Assembly (NCBI RefSeq): GCF_030159855.1
Contig: NZ_BSNG01000003.1
Location: 231,419 to 295,418, forward strand
Reading direction: 5' to 3'
Length of the DNA: 64,000 nucleotides
Origin: Devosia yakushimensis
GTDB lineage: Bacteria; Pseudomonadota; Alphaproteobacteria; Rhizobiales; Devosiaceae
In this document: piece by piece, positions 18,507 through 30,245 of the stretch
How positions within the stretch are numbered: position 1 is the stretch's first letter
Layout of the letters: every line of letters starts with the position of its first letter
Position numbers and translations under genes: made by a program
Notes under the pieces: model-generated
Databases searched by the model: none
What the model saw: the letters and a program-made list of their open reading frames with translations, nothing else
What the model was told of the DNA's origin: nothing

Positions 18507-18534
18507 CCACATTCCCGCGAAAGCGGGAACCTCC
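18507..18534. repeat. Family E single arm
   Basis: CACATTCCCGCGAAAGCGGGAACCTCC is one arm of the family E element, without its partner. It forms a 7-bp hairpin by itself. Confidence 0.55.
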
Positions 18535-18567
18535 GTTTTCTGTTGCCGCAGAAAGGCAAACAGCAAA

Positions 18568-18640
18568 AAGCCAGTGTCTGGTGGGGACACTGGCTTCTTG
18601 TTTAGGGTGCGGCCCATGCGGGGGGCGGATGATGGGCCGC
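18568..18640 (-). ncRNA. Candidate small RNA 3' part or stand-alone terminator, two strong hairpins
   Basis: Read on the minus strand, a 9-bp hairpin (GCGGCCCAT/ATGGGCCGC, 18609-18640) is followed by a perfect 11-bp hairpin (AAGCCAGTGTC/GACACTGGCTT, loop 7, 18568-18596) and then a T-run TTTTTG. This is a textbook intrinsic terminator. No minus-strand gene precedes it, so it may end an unannotated small RNA starting somewhere in 18,640-18,750. I could not find a convincing promoter. On the plus strand the T-run is poor. Confidence 0.45.
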
Positions 18641-18752
18641 GGGGCGTATCGGGATGTCTCCCAGACACGAGAATGGGTTTACGCCCCTCTGCCTGAACCA
18701 ATCCGGACATGGCCGTTCATTTTCGGTTCATAATTCATTCAGCTTCGCCAGC

Positions 18753-18780
18753 CTTGAACCGCGCCCCACGCTCCCTACAT
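18753..18780 (+). promoter_or_regulatory. Sigma-32-like heat-shock promoter of hsp20
   Basis: CTTGAA (18753-18758) is followed after 14 bp by CCCTACAT (18773-18780). This resembles the heat-shock consensus CTTGAAA-N-CCCATNT. Transcription would start near 18,787, right at the first hairpin of the leader and about 110 nt before the hsp20 start. Confidence 0.6.
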
Positions 18781-18786
18781 CTTGTT

Positions 18787-18897
18787 GGCCCGCCGGATTT
18801 CCGGGGGCCCCGACCTACCCATTCCGCGTTCGCCTAATGCTGGGGACGCTTCATGCAGACCACCGGGAAACCCACGTTGCTCACAGGAGAATGTGAC
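18787..18897 (+). promoter_or_regulatory. ROSE-like RNA thermometer in the hsp20 leader
   Basis: The last hairpin pairs TTGCT (18877-18881) with AGGAG (18885-18889), the ribosome site, across a 3-nt loop. The central G18879 faces G18887. This U(U/C)GCU pairing with a G-G mismatch is the hallmark of ROSE elements. The stem continues with CACG (18873-18876) and TGTG (18892-18895) past a two-A bulge and ends two bases before the start codon. A 5' hairpin GGCC-CCGGA/TCCGG-GGCC (18787-18811) matches the multi-hairpin design. Heating would open the ribosome site. Confidence 0.75.
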
Positions 18898-19353
18898 ATG
18901 CAGACCATCGATTTTTCCCCCTTCTATCGTTCGACCGTCGGCTTCGACCGGCTGTTCAATCGCCTCGACACCCTGAGCGGCCAGGAAGCCAAAACCTACC
19001 CGCCCTATAATATCGAGCGCACCGGCGAAGATGCCTACCGCATTTCCATCGCCGTTGCCGGTTTCTCCAATGGCGATATCGCCATCGAAACCAAGGAAAA
19101 CAGCCTCGTGGTCAAGGGCGCCAAGCCCCAGGAGAGCGCCGAGAAGGCCCGTGAATTCCTCCATCGCGGCATTGCCGAGCGCGCTTTCGAGCTGCGCTTC
19201 CAGCTGGCCGATTATGTCGAGGTTCAGGGCGCCACGCTCGAAAACGGCCTCCTCCATCTCGAACTGAAGCGCGAATTGCCCGAAAGCAAAAAGCCGCGCC
19301 AGATCGCGATCAATGGTGCTACTGCCACCATCGAGGACAAGTCCGTCAACTAA
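18898..19353 (+). CDS. Small heat-shock protein Hsp20 (IbpA type)
   Basis: A 151-residue holdase of the alpha-crystallin family. The N-terminal FSPFYRSTVGFDRLF is typical of IbpA-class proteins. The alpha-crystallin domain runs from about residue 34 (YPPYNIERTGEDAYRISIAV) to about 124 and includes the A-x-L-ENGLL motif. A short C-terminal tail with RQIAI supplies the I-x-I oligomer contact. It keeps unfolding proteins soluble for later refolding. The ATG at 18898 has AGGAGA eight bases upstream inside a ROSE-like hairpin. The gene is monocistronic, with its own heat-shock promoter and terminator. Confidence 0.93.
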   Translation: MQTIDFSPFYRSTVGFDRLFNRLDTLSGQEAKTYPPYNIERTGEDAYRISIAVAGFSNGDIAIETKENSLVVKGAKPQESAEKAREFLHRGIAERAFELRFQLADYVEVQGATLENGLLHLELKRELPESKKPRQIAINGATATIEDKSVN

Positions 19354-19380
19354 CCCTGTCTCCTCCCGAGACGAGAGAAG

Positions 19381-19408
19381 GCGCGGTCCGCAAGGGCCGC
19401 GCTTTTTT
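19381..19408 (+). terminator. Rho-independent terminator of hsp20
   Basis: Stem GCGCGGTCC/GGGCCGCGC with one T-G wobble, loop GCAA, then TTTTTT, starting 28 bp after the stop codon. Confidence 0.9.
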
Positions 19409-19411
19409 GTT

Positions 19412-19543
19412 GGGATACCCCCTCCTAGCCTCCCCCTGATAGGGGGAGGAACCGTCTGGTGCTTAAAGCTCGATCGAGTCCAAGAGTGGAGCGATCCCTC
19501 CCCCTATCAGGGGGAGGCTAGGAGGGGGTACTCCGATGCCCGA
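19412..19543. repeat. Inverted pair of family B repeats
   Basis: GGGATACCCCCTCCTAGCCT... at the left and ...AGGCTAGGAGGGGGTACTCC at the right are reverse complements of about 37 bp, flanking 46 bp. The right arm is nearly identical to the single copy at 4161-4209, including the trailing GATGCCC. Confidence 0.85.
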
Positions 19544-19620
19544 ACAATTCACCCCCCAACGGAACCCGGCACCCCACCCCCTAGTTGAAGCAGCGAGCCT
19601 CTTCCTCAAGGATCCAAGCA

Positions 19621-20097
19621 ATGAAAACGCCCGCCATCAAGCTCTCCTCCAGCAATGCCAAATCCGCCGTCATCGACATCCTCAACGGACGCCTCGCCGA
19701 CGCCATCGATCTGGCGCTGATCACCAAACAGGCGCATTGGAACCTCAAGGGCCCCAATTTCATCGCCGTCCATGAAATGCTCGATCCCATGCGCGCCGCC
19801 ATCGACACCCATGCCGATACCATTGCCGAACGTGTCGCCCAGCTTGACGGCATCGCCCTGGGCACCAGCCAGATCGTCGCCAAAGCAACCAGGCTCGATC
19901 CCTATCCCACCGATATCCGCAAGTCGTCCGACCACCTGGCCGCCCTGGCCGAACGCTATGCGGCCCTCGCCAACCAGGTCCGCAAGGATATCGACGCCAC
20001 CGCCGAAGCAGGCGACGCCGACGCCGCCGACATCCTCACCGCCTTCTCCCGCGACCTCGACAAGAACCTCTGGTTCATCAAGTCGCATCTGGAATAG
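19621..20097 (+). CDS. dps: DNA starvation/stationary-phase protection protein Dps
   Basis: A 158-residue ferritin-like mini-cage protein. The ferroxidase ligands lie where expected: His39 (KQAHW) and His51 (VHEMLD) from one subunit, Asp66 and Glu70 (HADTIAERVAQLDG) from the other. Dps oxidises Fe(II) with hydrogen peroxide, stores the ferric core and shields DNA. The ATG at 19621 has AAGGAT eight bases upstream; the longer frame from 19585 lacks a ribosome site. The N-terminal tail contains several lysines, which could allow DNA binding. It sits beside hsp20 but with its own leader. Confidence 0.93.
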   Translation: MKTPAIKLSSSNAKSAVIDILNGRLADAIDLALITKQAHWNLKGPNFIAVHEMLDPMRAAIDTHADTIAERVAQLDGIALGTSQIVAKATRLDPYPTDIRKSSDHLAALAERYAALANQVRKDIDATAEAGDADAADILTAFSRDLDKNLWFIKSHLE

Positions 20098-20154
20098 GCG
20101 GAGAAAAGCGCTGGAAGCAGCTACAGTCGCCGCAGCTACCCCCACGCCCGATCG

Positions 20155-20233
20155 CCTTCCTCGGGCTTGACCCGAGGACCATTCGCCGCTTGCGCCGCAT
20201 CGAGAGCGCCCCTCGGGTCAAGCCCGAGGGAAG
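20155..20233. repeat. Long inverted repeat, family D copy 1
   Basis: TTCCTCGGGCTTGACCCGAG and CTCGGGTCAAGCCCGAGGGA are reverse complements around a 28-bp centre. It lies in the 277-bp gap after dps. Confidence 0.8.
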
Positions 20234-20374
20234 CGGCTGTGGGTAAAAGCAAATGGATCCAAAGCACCGCGATCTGCAGCATCTCCCCAAGACACATCTA
20301 AGCGCGACGGACCTCCCACCTTTACGTCAAAGCCACCACGCCCTACTTTCCCGCCAAAACCAAGCGGGGCTCCC

Positions 20375-20974
20375 ATGGCCGGAACGTTCCACCACTATTT
20401 CGAAGGCTGGCAGAAATATGCCGACAACGCCGCCGGCCGGCCGCCCCGCCCCCTATTGGTCGATGCCCTGCAGCTGATTTCCGCCCGCGACGCCGCCATT
20501 GATCTCGGCGCCGGCGCGCTGACCGATAGCCAATATCTGCTTGAACAAGGCTTTGCCTCGGTAACCGCCCTCGATTCGGCTCCCGTCGCCCAGGCCACGG
20601 CCGATACCTTCCCCGCCACCCGCTTCCGCTATGCCATCTCGACCTTCGAGGCCTTTGCTTTCCCGACTGCCGCTTATGACGTGGTCAATGCGCAATATGC
20701 CCTGCCCTTCATCGAGCCCGCCCATTTTCCCCGCGTCTTCGCCGCCATCCGCGCTTCGCTCAAGCCCGGCGGCCTGCTTGTCGGCCAGCTCTTTGGCGAT
20801 CGCGACACCTGGGCCGGCAGCCCCGGCATGAATTTTCACACCGAGACATCGGCTCGTGCTCTCCTTGCCGATCTGACCCTGCTGCGCTTCGACGTCGAAG
20901 ACGATGCCAATAGCAAGACCATGTCCGGCAGGCCTAAACACTGGCACGCCTTCCACATCATCGCCCGACGCTAG
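20375..20974 (+). CDS. Class I SAM-dependent methyltransferase
   Basis: A 199-residue protein with the Rossmann-like methyltransferase fold. Motif I AIDLGAGALT is near residue 41-50, the acidic ribose contact (TALDSAP) follows, and the motif IV region YDVVNAQYALPFIE and motif V LKPGGLLVGQLFG are clear. It resembles the TehB-like group of small soluble methyltransferases, but the substrate is not evident. The gap to the next gene is 18 bp, so it may be co-transcribed with the RibD-like reductase gene. Confidence 0.78.
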   Translation: MAGTFHHYFEGWQKYADNAAGRPPRPLLVDALQLISARDAAIDLGAGALTDSQYLLEQGFASVTALDSAPVAQATADTFPATRFRYAISTFEAFAFPTAAYDVVNAQYALPFIEPAHFPRVFAAIRASLKPGGLLVGQLFGDRDTWAGSPGMNFHTETSARALLADLTLLRFDVEDDANSKTMSGRPKHWHAFHIIARR

Positions 20975-20992
20975 ACTACGGAGACCAGCACC

Positions 20993-21544
20993 TTGCCTCA
21001 CGAAATCGTCGGCCATGCCATCGTCTCCGCTGACGGCAAGATTGCCACCGCTGATGGGGACATGCCGGCCGAACTGCGCAATGATCTCGATTTCCAGCGC
21101 TTCCAGAGCCATCTCGACCGCGCCAATCTGGTGGTTGTCGGCCGCCAGGGGCATGAGCGGCACCCCAATCCCGGCCGCAAACGGCTCGTCGCCACGACCT
21201 CGGTACACGACCTCTCGCCCGATCCGGCCGACAAGCACGCCCATTTCTGGAACCCGTCCGGCCTGTCCTTCGAATCGGCGCTCGCCGCGCTCGGCGTTCC
21301 CGCCGATGGCAATGTCGCCATTACCGGGGTCTTCGATCTCTTCCGCGAACGCTTCACCGCCTTCGATCTGGCCGAATCCAATATCGTGCTGATCCGCGAT
21401 GGCCAGCCCTGTTTCAGCACCGGCCACCCCCGGCTGGTCCTGGCCGATTGTGGACTTTTCCCCGTCAGTTTCGAGCCGCTGGACCCCCAGGCCAATGTCA
21501 CCCTCACCCGCTGGCGGCGGCTCTCCGGCAGCGATCTCCTATGA
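20993..21544 (+). CDS. RibD C-terminal/dihydrofolate-reductase-like protein
   Basis: A 183-residue protein with the dihydrofolate reductase-like fold of the RibD C-terminal family: start region IVGHAIVSADGKIATADGDM, then LVVVGRQGHERHP at the cofactor-binding region. RibD-type reductases reduce a pyrimidine intermediate of riboflavin synthesis, but stand-alone members often have unknown substrates, and no rib genes are here. The start is TTG at 20993 after GGAGACCAGCACC. It probably follows the methyltransferase gene on one transcript. Confidence 0.65.
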   Translation: MPHEIVGHAIVSADGKIATADGDMPAELRNDLDFQRFQSHLDRANLVVVGRQGHERHPNPGRKRLVATTSVHDLSPDPADKHAHFWNPSGLSFESALAALGVPADGNVAITGVFDLFRERFTAFDLAESNIVLIRDGQPCFSTGHPRLVLADCGLFPVSFEPLDPQANVTLTRWRRLSGSDLL

Positions 21545-21547
21545 TTT

Positions 21548-21577
21548 CCTATAGGCTAATGGGAAATCTCCTATAGG
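21548..21577. promoter_or_regulatory. Twin palindromes CCTATAGG, possible operator
   Basis: CCTATAGG occurs at 21548-21555 and again at 21570-21577, centre to centre 22 bp, about two helical turns. This suggests two dimers binding on one face of the DNA upstream of the gltB leader. No factor can be named. Confidence 0.45.
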
Positions 21578-21754
21578 ACTTTTGCAAATCCGCTTGCAGC
21601 CAGTTTGGAATTATGCAAATGTGACCTTGTTAGGGCAGCACGACTGTCCTATCTGACGCGTCGCCCCGCTCTCCGCGGTCAGCACGCACGCTGGTCCGGC
21701 TGGCCCGCTATGCATTAGCGGAAACGGATAGGCGGAGCTAAGATCGAACGGCAG

Positions 21755-21990
21755 GACTTCGGTTCAGGCCGAGCCGAAAGGCGATGTTTGTGAGAACCGG
21801 AGCGGAGCGTACATGAGTACGTGAGCACCGGAAGCGCAGCAAACATTGACTTGCAGGCCGGCATCAACCGAAGGACAACGTTCGGAGGCTCGAAGTTGAG
21901 CGGCCATTTGGATGCAGTGCCGCTCCCCACGCATGGACGTATTTGCGAATGCGAGCCGTACTGTTGTAGTACGACCCGCCTGAACACTGC
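21755..21990 (+). ncRNA. Candidate structured RNA element in the gltB leader
   Basis: Five nested or adjacent stems can be drawn by hand. An extended hairpin has ATGTTTG (21784-21790) with CAAACAT (21840-21846), inside it CCGG/CCGG and CGTAC-ATGA-GTACG (21808-21821). Next are CCGAA/TTCGG (21868-21885), then GCAGTG/CACTGC (21914-21990) closing CGCAT/ATGCG (21930-21953) and CGTACT/AGTACG (21957-21973). Unpaired parts are purine-rich on the plus strand, which favours that strand. No convincing protein is encoded. It matches no riboswitch I know; a decayed mobile element is the main alternative. It occupies most of the 559-bp gap 21545-22103. Confidence 0.5.
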
Positions 21991-22103
21991 GCCCACCAGA
22001 GGACGAGACCGCATCCGCCCGCCGTTACCGGCACCATCAGGATGCACACGACATAGCAACATAGGCCCGGCAACGGGCTCGATCATTGAGCGAGGAACAC
22101 GAT

Positions 22104-26845
<4,742 letters not shown>

Positions 26846-26846
<1 letters not shown>

Positions 26847-27451
26847 TGCTGACGCTCTATGGCAACCTTGGGTCCGGCAACGTCCTCAAGGTCAAGTATA
26901 TTGCCGATGCCACCGGCACGCCCTTCGTCCTGCACGAGATCGCGTCGCGCTCCGGCGCGACTGCGACGCCTGAATTTTTGAAGCTCAATCCGGCGGGCCA
27001 GATGCCGGTCGTCGTCCTCGACGATGGTCGTCCCCTGGCCCAGTCCAACGCCATCCTGCGCTATCTGGCCCGGGGCACGCGTTTCCTGCCCGAGGATGCC
27101 TATCAGGCCGCCAAGGTGGACGAATGGCTGTTCTGGGAGCAGTACAGCCATGAGCCGACCGTGGCGGTTGCCCGGGCCCGCGTCGTCTATGATGGCCAGA
27201 GCTTTGCCGAACTGGACCCCGCGCTCGTGACGCGCGGCAACAAGGCGCTCGACCTGATGGAAGTGGCCTTGACGGGCCGCACCTTCCTCGTCGGCGAGAC
27301 CATGACCATCGCCGATATCGCGCTCCTGGCCTATACGCGCCAGGCGCCGCAGGGCGGTTTCGATCTCAATGGGCGGCCCGCGCTTCTGCGCTGGATTGCC
27401 GCCTGCGAACAAGAACTCGGACTACCTGCCTTCTCGGCAGCAGCACATTAG
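26846..27451 (+). CDS. Glutathione S-transferase family protein between gltB and gltD
   Basis: A 201-residue GST with an N-terminal thioredoxin-like domain (LTLYGNLGSGNVLKVKYIAD, then NPAGQMPVVVLDDG with the cis-Pro, and LAQSNAILRYLA for the glutathione glutamyl contact) and an all-helical C-terminal domain with FLVGETMTIADIALLAY. The start overlaps the gltB stop (TAATG) and gltD follows 9 bp after, so it is translated within the gltBD operon. The catalytic residue is probably the Ser near position 10. The substrate is unknown. A GST inside glutamate synthase operons is not standard; a link through glutamate or glutathione supply is only a guess. Confidence 0.88.
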
Positions 27452-27460
27452 GAGGAAAGC

Positions 27461-28888
27461 ATGGGTAAGGTAACAGGCTTTCTCGAGATCGAGCGCGAAG
27501 AATCCCGCTACGAACCGGCATCCGACCGCATCCGTCACTTTGGCGAATTCACCATTCCCATGTCCGAGGGCCGGGTCACCGATCAGGCCGCCCGCTGCAT
27601 GGATTGCGGCATTCCCTTCTGCCATGGCGATACCGGCTGCCCGGTCAACAACCAGATCCCGGACTGGAACGACCTCGTCTATAATGGCGATTGGGAAGAG
27701 GCTGCGCGCAACCTCCACTCCACCAACAATTTCCCCGAATTCACCGGCCGCATCTGCCCCGCCCCCTGCGAGGAAGCCTGCACGCTGAACCTGGAAGATA
27801 CCCCCGTCGCCATCAAGACGGTCGAGCAGGCCATTGCCGATAAGGCCATCCGCTCCGGCTGGATCAAGCCGCAGGTCAACACTGCCAAGACCGGCAAGTC
27901 GGTCGGCATTGTCGGCTCCGGTCCCGCCGGTTTGGCCGCTGCCCAGCAACTGGCCCGCGCCGGTCACGATGTTCATCTCTATGAACGCGAACCCAAGGCC
28001 GGCGGGCTGATGCGCTATGGCATTCCCGACTTCAAGATGGAGAAGGACCATATCGACTTCCGCGTCGAGCAGATGGAAGCCGAGGGCGTCACCTTCCACT
28101 ATGGCGTCAATGTCGGGGTCAACACGCCCCTGTCCGATCTCCAGGCCCGCCATGACGCCGTGCTGCTCTGCGGTGGCTCGGAAAAGCCGCGTGATGTCGA
28201 TGCCGAAGGCACCCATCTCAATGGCGTCCACTTCGCCATGCCCTTCCTCGTGCAGCAGAACCGGCGCCTGGGCGGCGAGGATGTCAGCAACGAGCTCCAG
28301 CTCACCGCTGCCGGCAAGCATGTCGTGGTCGTGGGTGGTGGCGATACCGCAAGTGACTGTGTCGGCACGTCTTTCCGCCAGGGCGCCATTGCCGTCACCC
28401 AGCTCGACGTCCGCCCCCAGCCACCCGAGCTGGAGAACAAGCTGACCAATTGGCCCAATTGGGCGGTCAAGATGCGCACCTCCTCCTCCCAGGCCGAAGG
28501 CGCTATCCGCGAATTCGCCGCCGGCACCATGAAGATCGTCGGCAATGCCAAGGGTCAGGTCATCGGCGTCGAATGCGCCCGCGTCGATCGCAAGCGTCAG
28601 CCCATCCCCGGCACCGAGTTTTTGATCAAGGCGGATATCGTCCTGCTTGCCATCGGCTTCGCCTCGCCCATCCACGAAGGCATGCTGACCGAACTCGGCG
28701 CCCAGTTCGACAAGCGCGGCAATCTCTTCGCCGATACCCTGAGCTACAAGACCACCGTCCCCAAGGTCTACGCCGCCGGCGACATGCGCCGCGGCCAGTC
28801 CCTGGTCGTCTGGGCCATCCGCGAAGGCCGCCAGGCCGCCCGCTCCATCGACTTCGACCTCATGGGCAAAACCGACCTGCCGCGCTAA
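27461..28888 (+). CDS. gltD: Glutamate synthase small subunit
   Basis: A 475-residue beta subunit that passes electrons from NADPH through FAD to the large subunit. The N-terminal Fe-S cysteines are at 46, 49, 54 and 60 (CMDCGIPFCHGDTGC) and 99, 103 and 107 (CPAPCEEAC). The FAD loop is GSGPAG at 152-157 and the NADPH loop GGGDTASD lies in the second half. The C-terminal ATG-type FAD contact is YAAGDMRRGQSLVVWAI. A strong AGGAGG precedes the ATG. It is the last gene of the gltB-GST-gltD operon. Confidence 0.97.
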   Translation: MGKVTGFLEIEREESRYEPASDRIRHFGEFTIPMSEGRVTDQAARCMDCGIPFCHGDTGCPVNNQIPDWNDLVYNGDWEEAARNLHSTNNFPEFTGRICPAPCEEACTLNLEDTPVAIKTVEQAIADKAIRSGWIKPQVNTAKTGKSVGIVGSGPAGLAAAQQLARAGHDVHLYEREPKAGGLMRYGIPDFKMEKDHIDFRVEQMEAEGVTFHYGVNVGVNTPLSDLQARHDAVLLCGGSEKPRDVDAEGTHLNGVHFAMPFLVQQNRRLGGEDVSNELQLTAAGKHVVVVGGGDTASDCVGTSFRQGAIAVTQLDVRPQPPELENKLTNWPNWAVKMRTSSSQAEGAIREFAAGTMKIVGNAKGQVIGVECARVDRKRQPIPGTEFLIKADIVLLAIGFASPIHEGMLTELGAQFDKRGNLFADTLSYKTTVPKVYAAGDMRRGQSLVVWAIREGRQAARSIDFDLMGKTDLPR

Positions 28889-28917
28889 CCGGCACTACGG
28901 CCCGAAAGCCCCAATCG

Positions 28918-28966
28918 GCACCTCCCCCTTGATGGGGGAGGCTGGGAGGGGGTGGAGGAGAGCCCC
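28918..28966. repeat. Palindromic repeat, family B
   Basis: CCTCCCCCTTGATGGGGGAGG followed by GGGAGGGGGTGGAGGAG, 30 bp after gltD, between convergent genes. Confidence 0.65.
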
Positions 28967-29017
28967 GATATCGAGGTCCTGCCCCCTTTCAGAACCCGCA
29001 AAGCAATTGCGTGGCTT

Positions 29018-30175
29018 TCACCGCCCGCCTGCATTCTCGACGCCACTCGCCGCCGGGTCGATCCCGACGCCAAACGCGTCGACCCGCCCCACCGGCGCGG
29101 ACACCAGCTGGTCCAGCGTAAAGCCCGGTCCCGCCGCCCCGCCACTGGCGGTCAGCAGTTCCCCGGCCCGCTGCGGCGCCCGGCTCAGCGGGATCACCGC
29201 GCCCGCCACTTCCAATAGCCGCACCTGCCCGATCCCCTGATAGGGCGGCCGCAACATGGCCGCGGCATCAGTGCCCAGCAGCGGATCGCTCACCGCCACG
29301 CTGACCCCGCTGCCGCGATAGAAGGTGCGGATCGTCTGGCTGAGATAAAAGGCCAGCTTGTCCGACCCGGCCGCCGAAAAATGGATGCCATCATCCTTGC
29401 GCATCAGCGCATTCTGCCCGCTGACATCGGGGCCATAGGACGAATATTTGCCGTCCTCGCCCAGAAATCTCTCATAGATATCAAGGAATTCGGCGCCGCC
29501 TGAGAAACTTGCCAGTTTCTGGATATTGCTGATCTGGGTCATCGCCGTCGAGTAATCGCCCTTGGCCATGGGCGGCAAACCCACCCAGATCACCGGCTTC
29601 CGCGCCGCCCGCAACTGCCCCAGAAAATCGGCAATCCGCGCCTGGTAGGCCGTGTTCCACGGCTCGCTCAGCGCCTTGTAGGAGCCGATATCCTGCCGGT
29701 CATTGATGCCGATAATAACCACGGCCAGATCGAAGCTGTCGGCGGCGATCTGCTCGCCAATGGTCTTGTCCCAGTCGAAATAATCGTCGCGCACAAAGCC
29801 CGAAGAGCCCACGCCCTGCCCGATCACGACGAGATTGGGGTCCTCGGCATAAAAGCGCTCCAGCGCCTTGGCCAGGTCCACCGCCAGCGAATCCCCGAAC
29901 ACGGCCAGTCGCGTCGCACCCTCGGCCTTTTCGATCTGCGGCTTTGGCGGCGGCAGGCTGGCCCGTGGCGCCGGTTGCTGGCGGGGCTGTTGCCGCGGCT
30001 GCTGGCGGGGCTGTTCCACCGGCGCCTGCTGCTGATCGTCGCCAAACAGCAGGTCGAACAGCGTGCGCCGCCGCTGCTGCTGGGCCACCAGCAGCGTCTC
30101 GTGCTGGGCAAAGGCCGGCGCCACGTCGATAAAGACGAAAAGCCCCACCACGATTGCCAGAACAAGCCGGTTCAT
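29018..30175 (-). CDS. Secreted SGNH/GDSL hydrolase family protein (DUF459-like)
   Basis: A 385-residue protein with a clear signal peptide (about residues 1-23, cleavage after AFA). A Gln/Pro/Arg linker with three QPRQ-type repeats at 55-68 follows. The hydrolase domain starts at about 89 with FGDSLAVD, the nucleophile Ser96, and has GIND and the DGIHFSAAG box with the catalytic Asp/His pair. Such periplasmic SGNH proteins act as esterases or acyltransferases on cell-envelope glycans. The substrate is unknown. The start at 30175 is chosen because the signal peptide begins there; the longer frame adds 64 unlikely residues. It follows the lytic transglycosylase by 70 bp. Confidence 0.82.
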   Translation of the reverse strand: MNRLVLAIVVGLFVFIDVAPAFAQHETLLVAQQQRRRTLFDLLFGDDQQQAPVEQPRQQPRQQPRQQPAPRASLPPPKPQIEKAEGATRLAVFGDSLAVDLAKALERFYAEDPNLVVIGQGVGSSGFVRDDYFDWDKTIGEQIAADSFDLAVVIIGINDRQDIGSYKALSEPWNTAYQARIADFLGQLRAARKPVIWVGLPPMAKGDYSTAMTQISNIQKLASFSGGAEFLDIYERFLGEDGKYSSYGPDVSGQNALMRKDDGIHFSAAGSDKLAFYLSQTIRTFYRGSGVSVAVSDPLLGTDAAAMLRPPYQGIGQVRLLEVAGAVIPLSRAPQRAGELLTASGGAAGPGFTLDQLVSAPVGRVDAFGVGIDPAASGVENAGGR

Positions 30176-30245
30176 CTCAGTCCCACCAATTGTCCCTGCC
30201 GTCTTACCAAAGCCGGGTGGCAAAACCATGCCACTCGCCCCAATG

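Noticed and set aside
21582..21617. TTGCAA or TTGCAG with TATGCA as a gltB promoter
   Set aside because: The possible spacers are 24 or 12 bp, neither of which fits a sigma-70 promoter.
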